Shown here piece after piece: positions 43,543 to 51,115 of a stretch of DNA of 64,000 nt. A program made the translations under genes and the position numbers. The number at the start of each line of letters is the position of its first letter. Within the stretch, counting starts at the first letter, position 1. The notes under the pieces are model-generated. The model worked only from the letters and a program-made list of their open reading frames with translations. It did not search any database and had not been told where the DNA came from. The stretch is from Candidatus Roseilinea sp. (GTDB taxonomy: Bacteria > Chloroflexota > Anaerolineae > J036 > Brachytrichaceae). The stretch is from NCBI GenBank assembly GCA_025998955.1, contig AP024676.1:868001-932000 (forward strand), read 5' to 3'.

Positions 43543-44229
43543 ATGAGCGCTGTTGTATCGGATTTGGAAGGCACGCTGACAACCGGTGAGACGTGGCGAG
43601 TTGTAGGTGAGTATCTGAGGGCGCACGGGCGTGGTGTGCGTTACACCCTTTTCTTCTACTCGCACCTGCCTGGCGCGATGGCGGCGCGCGCCGGGTTGAT
43701 CAACGCGCAGCGCTATCGTGAGCGCTGGTTCGAGGACATGACGGCGCTGCTGGCCGGGTTCTCTCGCGCGCAGATCGAAGACCTGATGCGCGTCATCGCC
43801 GATGAGCTCTGGCGCGCGCGGCGCGCGAGTGTCATTGCCGAGCTAGAGCAGCACCGTGCCGCCGGCGCGCGCATCCTCATCGCTTCGGGCACATATCAGC
43901 AAGCCGCCGAGGCCTTCGCGACGCGCATCGGCGGCGAGGCGATCGGCACGCCGATCCAGTTCGACGGCGCAGGCCGGGCTACCGGCCGGCTGGACGGCGT
44001 CGTCTCCACGGGCGAGGTGAAGGCGGCGCGCATCCGTGCCTGGCTGGCCGGCGATGCGCTGCTGGCCGCCTACGGCGACACGGAAGGCGACATCCCTATG
44101 CTGCGCATGGCAGCGCAGCCGGTCGCCGTCTGCCCCGATGCAGCGTTGCGCACCGAAGCGATCACACGCGGCTGGCGCATCCTCGAGCCGCAACCCGAGC
44201 CTACGGAAAGGTCTCCCGCAGCCAACTGA
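43543..44229 (+). CDS. HAD-IB family phosphatase (SerB/ThrH-like)
   Basis: 228 residues. Motif I SDLEGTLT has Glu at the usual second Asp; motif II is IASGTYQQA; motif III Lys precedes AARIRAW; motif IV is GDTEGDIPML. The cap domain lies at about 20-95. The DxE motif occurs in ThrH and some related HAD-IB enzymes, so the residue is family-consistent. The substrate is likely phosphoserine or a similar phosphate monoester. The ATG at 43543 is preferred. A 150-base leader containing GC-rich hairpins (GGCGGGTGT/ACTCACCCGG) precedes it. Its end overlaps a decayed gene on the other strand. Confidence 0.87.
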   Translation: MSAVVSDLEGTLTTGETWRVVGEYLRAHGRGVRYTLFFYSHLPGAMAARAGLINAQRYRERWFEDMTALLAGFSRAQIEDLMRVIADELWRARRASVIAELEQHRAAGARILIASGTYQQAAEAFATRIGGEAIGTPIQFDGAGRATGRLDGVVSTGEVKAARIRAWLAGDALLAAYGDTEGDIPMLRMAAQPVAVCPDAALRTEAITRGWRILEPQPEPTERSPAAN

Positions 44230-44718
44230 TCCAACCGACCACGGCCGGCGTGATGCGCCGGGCATGATTCGGATAGTCGTCGCTCGCGCTGTACGTTTGG
44301 CAGTTTTGCCAGCTCACGACGGCGCTGACGCGGGGTGTGTCCTTTCCGTGGATTTGACTGAAACGATAGTGGTAGATCGGGCTGCCGCTGTGCCCGCGGC
44401 TAAAGTCGCACGAGACCGAGTGCGCGCGCCTGAGCGCCCTGCGGGCCGAAGGTGGCCTGGCCGGCGGCTGCCAGGACCTCGGCATACGCCATCCAGATAT
44501 GCTGCGTCTCCCATGGATATGGAAAAACCGTTAGGGCATTCAGCCGCGTCGTTGAGCGCGGCAGCGACCTGCCCGTTCGCTAAGTGTGCGCGTGCTCGCC
44601 GGACCAGATCCAGCATCGCGCTGGCAAATTCGCCGCCGTCTTGTCGCATGGCGAAGGCTTGGTCGAACCATTTGACCGCTTCGGCGGGTTGACCCTCGAC
44701 CAGTGCGAGGCGACCCAT
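44201..44718 (-). pseudogene. Decayed TPR and trypsin-like protease fragments
   Basis: The reverse strand holds pieces of two domains in different frames. From 44718: MGRLALVEGQPAEAVKWFDQ and ARAHLANGQVAAALNDAAE (TPR-like). A third frame near 44440-44530 reads YPWETQHIWMAYAEVLAAAG. Further on, CDFSRGHSGSPIYHY (an S1/trypsin-fold GxSGSP motif with His for the usual Asp or Gln) and SDDYPNHARRITPAVVGWIS end at 44201. No start codon and at least two frameshifts are apparent. It overlaps the HAD gene end and abuts the sirtuin stop; it looks like a gene relic. Confidence 0.6.
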
Positions 44719-44719
44719 A

Positions 44720-45457
44720 TCAACCCCAAACGGCCTTCACCAGGGCTGGCAACACCTCGCCGGCTTTGCCGTGGATGGCGTAGGCGTTGGGCGACGACTC
44801 GGTCTCCACATCGAGGTTGATGGTGACGAGGGTAGCGAGGGCGCGCCGGGCGATGCGGGGCAACGACGCGGCCGGCTCGACCAGCCCAGATGTGCCGACG
44901 GAGAAGAAGACGTCGCACGCCTGCGCCGCTTCGATCGCGGCATAGTAGGCGCGCGCCGGCAAGGTCTCGCCAAACCACACCACGTCGGGGCGGATGAGGC
45001 CGCTACAGGTAGGACAGCGCGGTGGCACAGCTTCGCTTGGCTCGTTCGACAGCGCGTAGGGCGCTTCGCACGCGAAGCATTTGTAGCGCCGGATGCTACC
45101 GTGCAACTCGATCACGTTGCGGCTGCCGGCTAACTGATGCAGGCCATCCACGTTTTGTGTAATGAGGGTGAACTGTGGCACGCGCCGCTCCATCTCGACC
45201 AGGGCGAGGTGGCCGGGGTTCGGCTGAGCACGCTCGACCAACGCGCGCCGCCACGCATACCATTCCCACACCAGCTTCGGGTTACGCCGGAAGGCATCGG
45301 GTGTCGCCAGTGCTGCGGGGTCGAACTGCGCCCATAGGCCGGTCTGCGCGTCGCGGAAGGTCGGCACACCGCTCTCCGCGCTGGCGCCGGCGCCGGTGAG
45401 CACGGCGATGTGTTGGGCAGCGCGCAGCGCTTCGAGCAAGTCCGAGGGGAACTTCAT
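44720..45457 (-). CDS. Sirtuin-type NAD-dependent deacylase (SIR2)
   Basis: 245 residues. GAGASAESGVPTFRDAQTGL (NAD loop), TQNVDGLHQLAGS, the catalytic His in VIELHGSIRRY, zinc knuckles CFACEA and CPTCSG, and VWFGETLP, FSVGTSGLVEPAASLP. The WEWYAWRR segment contains the YxxR pair that in class III sirtuins (CobB/SIRT5) binds succinyl or malonyl lysine. ATG 45457 starts the gene; upstream 45464-45505 is a heptanucleotide array, then the aldo-keto reductase. It is the last gene before the relic. Confidence 0.93.
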   Translation of the reverse strand: MKFPSDLLEALRAAQHIAVLTGAGASAESGVPTFRDAQTGLWAQFDPAALATPDAFRRNPKLVWEWYAWRRALVERAQPNPGHLALVEMERRVPQFTLITQNVDGLHQLAGSRNVIELHGSIRRYKCFACEAPYALSNEPSEAVPPRCPTCSGLIRPDVVWFGETLPARAYYAAIEAAQACDVFFSVGTSGLVEPAASLPRIARRALATLVTINLDVETESSPNAYAIHGKAGEVLPALVKAVWG

Positions 45458-45463
45458 CGTCGC

Positions 45464-45505
45464 ACGGAAGACGCAAGACGCAGGACGCAAGATGTAAGAC
45501 GCAAC
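45464..45505. repeat. Heptanucleotide-period array
   Basis: Six exact 7-base units ACGGAAG, ACGCAAG, ACGCAGG, ACGCAAG, ATGTAAG, ACGCAAC between the aldo-keto reductase stop and the sirtuin start. They match the AAGACGC-type units at 16441-16489. Confidence 0.8.
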
Positions 45506-45510
45506 CGCCC

Positions 45511-46485
45511 TCACTCCCACGCCGTCGCCTCGTTCAGCGCTTGCATCTCTTCGTCGCTCAGGCGATAACCAACGGCGCCCAGCGCTTCCTGCAGTTGCTG
45601 CACGGTGTTTGCGCCGATGATTGGCGCGGTGATCACTGGATTGCTCAGTAGCCAGGCCAGCGCCGTCTGCGCGATGGTCTTGCCGCGTGCTTGGCCGATG
45701 GCTTCGAGCTTCTCGATGACGCGTTGGCCCATCACGCTCTCGGCATACTGCCGGATGCGTTCGCTGCCCTCGCCGCGCGAGCCGGCGGGAGCGGGCTGGC
45801 CTTTGCGATATTTGCCGGTGAGGAAGCCGCCGGCCAGCGGGCTATACGGGATCACGCCGATTTGCTGGTCTTTACACAGCGGCATCAGCTCGCGCTCGAA
45901 CTCGGCGCGGTGCATCAGGTTGTAGTGCGGCTGCAGCGACTCGAAGCGCACCAAGTTGCGCGTGTCGCTCACCCACAACGACTTCATCAACCACCAGGCA
46001 GGGTAGTTGCTCGCGCCGATGTAGCGCACCTTGCCCGCCGATACGAAATCGTCCAGCGCCCGCAGCGTCTCCTCGTGTGGCGTGTCGTAGTCCGGCCAGT
46101 GAATCTGATACAGATCCACGTAGTCGGTCTGCAGCCGGATCAGGCTATCTTCAAGCGCCTTGGTCAGGTGTGCGCGCGATGCGCCCTGATCGTTCGGCGC
46201 GTTGCCCATGGGCGAGCGCCCTTTCGTAGCGATGATGACCTGGTCGCGCGGGATGCTGTTGGACTTGATCCACTTGCCGATCACCATCTCGGCGGTGCCG
46301 CCGGGATTGCCGGGCGCCCATCGCGAGTAGATGTCGGCGGTATCGAGGAAGTTGCCGCCGGCGTCGCGAAAGGCCGCGAGCACGTCGAACGATGTCTTCT
46401 CATCGGAAGTCCACAAGAAGGTCATCGTGCCCAGGCATAGCTCGCTGACTTTCAGGCCGGTTCGGCCGAGTTTGCGGTATTCCAT
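45511..46485 (-). CDS. Aldo-keto reductase
   Basis: 324 residues, (beta/alpha)8 reductase. Catalytic tetrad elements are Asp in FLDTADIYSRWAPG with the Tyr (about 55), Lys in IIATKGRSP (about 85), and His in YQIHWPD. The typical ending WLLSNPVITAPIIGANTVQQ is intact. ATG 46485. It reduces aldehydes or ketones with NADPH; the substrate is unknown. It is next to the sirtuin, aldehyde dehydrogenase and repeat arrays. Not fused to other domains. Confidence 0.92.
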   Translation of the reverse strand: MEYRKLGRTGLKVSELCLGTMTFLWTSDEKTSFDVLAAFRDAGGNFLDTADIYSRWAPGNPGGTAEMVIGKWIKSNSIPRDQVIIATKGRSPMGNAPNDQGASRAHLTKALEDSLIRLQTDYVDLYQIHWPDYDTPHEETLRALDDFVSAGKVRYIGASNYPAWWLMKSLWVSDTRNLVRFESLQPHYNLMHRAEFERELMPLCKDQQIGVIPYSPLAGGFLTGKYRKGQPAPAGSRGEGSERIRQYAESVMGQRVIEKLEAIGQARGKTIAQTALAWLLSNPVITAPIIGANTVQQLQEALGAVGYRLSDEEMQALNEATAWE

Positions 46486-46503
46486 GTTGCGATTATCGGC
46501 CCA

Positions 46504-46552
46504 GTCTCACTCCCGACTCCCGACTTCTGGTTCATCGGGAGTTGGGAGTTGG
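46504..46552. repeat. Heptanucleotide-period inverted array
   Basis: Seven exact 7-base units GTCTCAC, TCCCGAC, TCCCGAC, TTCTGGT, TCATCGG, GAGTTGG, GAGTTGG between the aldo-keto reductase start and the ALDH7 stop. The arms TCCCGAC and GAGTTGG/TCGGGAG are complementary in part, and the units match the 32823 array. Confidence 0.8.
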
Positions 46553-46561
46553 ATAAAACCA

Positions 46562-48100
46562 TCACGCCTCGAACTTGATGCCCTGCGCCAACGGCAGGTC
46601 GCGCGAGTAGTTGATGGTGTTGGTCTGCCGGCGCATGTAAGCCTTCCAGGCGTCCGAGCCGGACTCGCGCCCGCCGCCGGTGTCCTTCTCGCCGCCGAAC
46701 GCCCCGCCGATCTCCGCGCCCGACGTGCCGATGTTGACGTTGGCGATGCCGCAGTCCGAGCCGGCTGCCGAGAGGAACTGCTCGCTGGCGCGCAGATTGT
46801 TGGTGAAGATGGCCGATGACAACCCCTGCGGCACTTCGTTGTTCAGGTAGATGGCGTGATCGAGCGTCTCATATTCGACCAGATAGAGGATCGGGGCGAA
46901 CGTCTCGCGCCGGACGACGGGCGTCTGCCAGGGCATCTTGATGAGGGTGGGCTCGACGAAGTTGGGGCCGATGTCGGGTCGCGCGCGCCCGCCGGCGAGG
47001 ATCTCACCCCCTTGGGCTATCGCCTCTTGTAGCGCCTCACAGTAACGCTGCACGGCCTGCGGCGTGACCAGCGGGCCGACCAATGTCTCCGGCGACAGCG
47101 GATCGCCCAGGCGTTGGCTGGCTTGCGCATAGGCAAGTTGCAGGCGGCGCGTGAGCTCCGGCGCGATGGATTTGTGGACGATCAGCCGGCGAGTGGTGGT
47201 GCAGCGCTGACCGGCCGTGCCCACCGCACCGAACACGATCGCCCGTATGGCCAGGTCGAGGTCAGCATCCTCGGTCACGATGATAGCGTTGTTGCCGCCC
47301 AGCTCGAGGATGGTTCGCCCCAGCCGGCGCGCCACGGTCTCCGCTACATGCCGGCCCACCGCCGTAGAGCCGGTGAACGAGATCAGCGGCAGCCGCGCGT
47401 CGTTCAACATCGCCTCGCCCACCGCCTCGTTCGGCCCGATGACCAAGTTAAAGACGCCGTGCGCGTTGTGATCGGCGGCCACGCGGTTGCAGATGTGCTG
47501 CACGGCGATCGCGCACAGTGGCGTGAGCAACGACGGCTTCCACACCACCGTGTCGCCGCACACCGCGGCGATGGCCGCGTTCCACGACCACACGGCCACA
47601 GGGAAGTTGAACGCCGTGATCACGCCGATCGGCCCGAGCGGATGCCACTGCTCATACATGCGGTGTGCCGGCCGCTCCGAGTGCATCGTCAGGCCGTAGA
47701 GCTGGCGTGAGAGGCCGACGGCGAAGTCGCAGATGTCAATCATCTCCTGCACCTCGCCGTGCCCCTCGACGCGAATCTTGCCCATCTCCAGCGAGACCAG
47801 GTCGCCCAACGGTTCTTTCAGCTCGCGCAGTGCGTCGCCGAGGTCGCGAATCATCTCGCCGCGCTTGGGGGCCGGACGTAGCCGCCATTCCATGAAGGCG
47901 TTCTGCGCCTGCCGGACGACGACGTCGTAACTGGCCGGCGTCGTCTGAATCACGCGGGCGATCGGCACGTTCGTGGTTGGGTCGTAGGAGACCAATTCGC
48001 TGCCGTCGCGGTCGTTGATCCAATGGCCGTCGCCGCAGGCGCCGAAGTTGACCTCGCGCAGCCCGAGTTTGTCGAGGAGAGAAGCGTATCTGGCTATCAT
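46562..48100 (-). CDS. Aldehyde dehydrogenase, ALDH7 (aminoadipate-semialdehyde dehydrogenase-like)
   Basis: 512 residues. Antiquitin-type landmarks: ITAFNFPVAVWSWN (cofactor), FTGSTAVGRHVAE, catalytic Glu in LELGGNNAI, Cys in VGTAGQRCTTTRR, and the ALDH7-specific GGAFGGEKDTGGGRESGSDA followed by WKAYMRRQTN. The family oxidises alpha-aminoadipate semialdehyde or piperideine-6-carboxylate in lysine catabolism, and betaine aldehyde. ATG 48100 opens a good start (MIARYASLLDKLG); a longer reading adds polar residues without support. No lysine-degradation genes are adjacent. Confidence 0.93.
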   Translation of the reverse strand: MIARYASLLDKLGLREVNFGACGDGHWINDRDGSELVSYDPTTNVPIARVIQTTPASYDVVVRQAQNAFMEWRLRPAPKRGEMIRDLGDALRELKEPLGDLVSLEMGKIRVEGHGEVQEMIDICDFAVGLSRQLYGLTMHSERPAHRMYEQWHPLGPIGVITAFNFPVAVWSWNAAIAAVCGDTVVWKPSLLTPLCAIAVQHICNRVAADHNAHGVFNLVIGPNEAVGEAMLNDARLPLISFTGSTAVGRHVAETVARRLGRTILELGGNNAIIVTEDADLDLAIRAIVFGAVGTAGQRCTTTRRLIVHKSIAPELTRRLQLAYAQASQRLGDPLSPETLVGPLVTPQAVQRYCEALQEAIAQGGEILAGGRARPDIGPNFVEPTLIKMPWQTPVVRRETFAPILYLVEYETLDHAIYLNNEVPQGLSSAIFTNNLRASEQFLSAAGSDCGIANVNIGTSGAEIGGAFGGEKDTGGGRESGSDAWKAYMRRQTNTINYSRDLPLAQGIKFEA

Positions 48101-48170
48101 GGCGGATGCGGGAAGTTTACAATCGGCGTGCGATCTTGGTTGCGTGAGTGTGTAGCCGATTCCACTGCTC

Positions 48171-49640
48171 ATGAAACGACTCATCCGTTCGTCTCTGGTC
48201 GCACTGGTCGTCGTAATCGCTGCCTGCGCCGCGCCGGTGTCGTCGCCACCGGTTGCGCCGGCCGGCTTGCCCGATGGTCAACGCTGGTTGCGTCACCTCA
48301 ACGAAGAGTTGCTGCCGTTCTGGACGAGCGAGGCCGCGCTGGGCGATCCGCTCGGCAACTTTCCCTCGACGCGCTGCAACGACGGCAGTCGGGTGGATCG
48401 CACCAACCCGTGCCCCGAGGTCGGTCGTAACCCGTGGCTGATGATGGATCGCAACTACGTGGTGGCTATGTCGCGGCAGACCTACGGCTACGGCGTCGCC
48501 TTTCACCTGACCGGCGACCCGCGCTACCTGCGCTACGCCAAGGCCGGCGTGGACTACCTGCGGCGCAACGCCTTCGACCGACAGACCGGCAGCGCGTTCA
48601 CCTATCGGGACAACCAGACGGGCGCGTGGGGGCCGAAGCCGGCCTACCGCAACCCGCAGGAACTGGCCTATGCGCTGCTCGGCGTCGGCTTCTACTACTA
48701 TCTCATCCGCTACGCCGATGTGCTGCCTGACATCCTGAAGGCGAAGGACTACATCTTCAAGCGCTACTACAACCCGGAACTCAACGCGTTGCAGTGGATG
48801 CTGGAATCCACCGGCGACGCGCAGGCGACCGACAAGCGCTTGACGGCGCAGCTCGACCAGTTGAACGCCTACATGGTCTTGCTCACGCCGCTGTTGCCAG
48901 AACTGCAGCGCACCGAGTGGAAGCAGGACATGACGCGGCTGGTGCGCAGCCTAATGGACGAGTTCTACTCGCCGGAGGACAACTTGTTCTTCCTGCGCGC
49001 CAATTCGCCGGAGGAGAAAAGCTCGCGCGTCGCAGAGACCGACTTCGGCCATACCATCAAGGCGTTCTGGATGATTCGCTTCGTCGGGCAGATGACCGAC
49101 CAGCCCGATCTGGTCGAGTTCGCCGAAGCCAGCGGCGCACGCGTCCTGGAGCGCGCCTTCCTTGCCGAGGCGGGCTCTTGGGCGTCGTCCGTCCGCAGGG
49201 GTGGCGCGTTGAACCCGGACAAGGAGTGGTGGATCTACGCCGAGTTGAACCAGTTTGCGGCGACGATGGCGGTGAAGGATCCGGTCTATGCGCGCTACCT
49301 GCCGCCGGCGACCGACTACTACTTCACGCACTTCGTGGATCATGTGCACGGCGAAGTGTGGACGGCGCTGGAGGCGCGCACGGATCGCCCGCCGGCGGAC
49401 GCCCTGCCCAAAGCCTGGCCGTGGAAGAGCGCTTATCACTCCTTCGAGCACGCGCTCGTGGGCTACATCACGGCGCAGCAGCTCTACGGCGCGCCGGTCG
49501 TGCTGTATTACGCCTTCGACCAGACGCCGGACAGCACGACGATTTACCCGTATTTCTTCCGCGCGAGCGCGTTCCGGCTCGACGTGCGCGTCGAAGACGG
49601 CCTGGCGATCTATCGGGTCGAGTTCAGCAAGGTGAGGTAA
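48171..49640 (+). CDS. Secreted AGE-like (alpha/alpha)6-barrel lipoprotein
   Basis: 489 residues. A lipoprotein signal VVVIAACAAP (Cys about 23) is followed by an N-acylglucosamine 2-epimerase/cellobiose epimerase-like barrel. Landmarks include the early RQTYGYGVAFHLTGDPRYLR, ALNPDKEWWIYAELNQFAAT in the middle, and WPWKSAYHSFEHALVGY near the end with the His/Glu pair used for catalysis in epimerases. An extracellular form is unusual. The next gene is a sugar:cation symporter, which suggests epimerisation of a sugar before uptake. Substrate not known. Confidence 0.85.
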   Translation: MKRLIRSSLVALVVVIAACAAPVSSPPVAPAGLPDGQRWLRHLNEELLPFWTSEAALGDPLGNFPSTRCNDGSRVDRTNPCPEVGRNPWLMMDRNYVVAMSRQTYGYGVAFHLTGDPRYLRYAKAGVDYLRRNAFDRQTGSAFTYRDNQTGAWGPKPAYRNPQELAYALLGVGFYYYLIRYADVLPDILKAKDYIFKRYYNPELNALQWMLESTGDAQATDKRLTAQLDQLNAYMVLLTPLLPELQRTEWKQDMTRLVRSLMDEFYSPEDNLFFLRANSPEEKSSRVAETDFGHTIKAFWMIRFVGQMTDQPDLVEFAEASGARVLERAFLAEAGSWASSVRRGGALNPDKEWWIYAELNQFAATMAVKDPVYARYLPPATDYYFTHFVDHVHGEVWTALEARTDRPPADALPKAWPWKSAYHSFEHALVGYITAQQLYGAPVVLYYAFDQTPDSTTIYPYFFRASAFRLDVRVEDGLAIYRVEFSKVR

Positions 49641-49720
49641 GGTCTCCTTGCCCCATCCGCGCTCGTGCGCATACACTGCATCCAACTTGCAGATACGCCG
49701 ACGCCATCGAAGGAGCGCAC

Positions 49721-51049
49721 ATGAACTCCCGCCTCATCAATTCGCCCTGGACGTATGCGCTGGGCATGCTGGCGCTGATGATCCCCGGCCAAGCCTTCAG
49801 CACCTACTACGCCTACTTCTACGTGGACACATTGGGGCTGGCCGTGGGGCTGGCAACGGTCGCCCGCACGATCTACATGGCCTGGGACGCGATCAACGAT
49901 CCGATCTTCGGCTACTGGTCGGATAGCACGCGCTCGCGCTGGGGGCGCCGGCGGCCGTGGCTGTTGGCAACGCTGCCGCTTTATGCGCTGTTCTTCGTGA
50001 TCGTCTTCTCACCGCCAGCGGCGTTCGAAGGCCAGAGCCTGTTCCTTTGGTTCACGCTAGTGCTGATCTTCTACGAGACTGTCGCAGCGATCCAGTGGAC
50101 GAATTTCGGGGCGCTCTTTCCCGAGATCTTCCGCGGCGACGCGCGACGTGCACGCGCTGCTGCCATCCAACAGGGCTACCAGATCATCGGCATCTTGATC
50201 GGTACGGCCGTGACGCCGATCGTCTTCGCCGCGCTCGGCTTTCAGCGCATGGCGCTGCTCTTCGCCGCTGTCTACGCCGTGCTGATGGTGATCATGATCC
50301 TCACCGTGCGTGAGCGTGCCGAGGAACAGCACAAGCCCCCACTACGTTTCGTCGAGGCGTTTCGCGAGACGCTCAGCAATCGCCCGTTCTGGACCTTCAA
50401 CCTGGCTAATTCGTTCGGCCAGACAGTCAATGGCTTGCTCGGCTCGATTGTGCCCTTCTACGCCAAGTACGCCTTGCAGATCCCCGAAGCGCAGGTCTCG
50501 CTCCTGCTGGCAGCGATTTTCATCCCGGTCGTGCCGCTGGTCTCGGTGTGGGCGTGGCTGATCCGCCAGGTAGGGGCGAAGCGCGCTTGGCAGATCGCCA
50601 TTGTCACCTATGCGCTCTCGGTCATCCCGATGGCCTTCGTGCAAGGCGCGGCCGGCGGCGTGGTCGGCGGCCTGCTCGTCAGCTTCGGCCTATCCGGTTT
50701 TCTGATCACACCGAGCGTGGTCAGCGCGCACGTCATTGACCTGGACGCGGAACGTACCGGCCGGCGACGAGAGGCGATCTACGTCGCGGTGGGCGGCTTC
50801 ATCACGCGCTCCAGCGCGTTTATCTCGGCGCTAGCCTTCTGGGTCGTCGGTCAGCTCTTCGGCTATGAGAGCGGGCAAAACCCCGGCCCCAATCCCGAAG
50901 GCGCGTTTCGCTTTCTGATGAGCGCTGTGCCGCTAGTGCTCCTGCTCATCGCGTTTGCGATCACCTTCCTGTATCGCGAGGAGCGCCGCAGGCCGATGCT
51001 CGGTGAGGTGCCATCTCCCGCTGCTGCTCAAGTAGCTGAGCCATCGTGA
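49721..51049 (+). CDS. GPH-family sugar:cation symporter (MFS)
   Basis: 442 residues, twelve membrane helices. The GPH signature is in DAINDPIFGYWSDSTRSRWG followed by RRRPWLL. Further landmarks are PSVVSAHVIDLDAERTGRRR and a cytosolic loop RERAEEQHKPPLRFVEAFRE. AGGAGC precedes ATG 49721 by five bases. The family imports melibiose, glucuronides or other glycosides with Na+ or H+. It is 80 bases after the AGE-like lipoprotein gene, same direction, so likely one transcript. Confidence 0.93.
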   Translation: MNSRLINSPWTYALGMLALMIPGQAFSTYYAYFYVDTLGLAVGLATVARTIYMAWDAINDPIFGYWSDSTRSRWGRRRPWLLATLPLYALFFVIVFSPPAAFEGQSLFLWFTLVLIFYETVAAIQWTNFGALFPEIFRGDARRARAAAIQQGYQIIGILIGTAVTPIVFAALGFQRMALLFAAVYAVLMVIMILTVRERAEEQHKPPLRFVEAFRETLSNRPFWTFNLANSFGQTVNGLLGSIVPFYAKYALQIPEAQVSLLLAAIFIPVVPLVSVWAWLIRQVGAKRAWQIAIVTYALSVIPMAFVQGAAGGVVGGLLVSFGLSGFLITPSVVSAHVIDLDAERTGRRREAIYVAVGGFITRSSAFISALAFWVVGQLFGYESGQNPGPNPEGAFRFLMSAVPLVLLLIAFAITFLYREERRRPMLGEVPSPAAAQVAEPS

Positions 51050-51115
51050 GTCGCTCATACTTTCATCTGGAAGCAGCCATCCAGATCTGGTCAGTGTTGG
51101 TTATACCGCTGAACT

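Noticed and set aside
46331-46819. Forward frame across the reductase and ALDH7 ends
   Set aside because: No motif, crosses the heptanucleotide array, and both reverse genes are clear.
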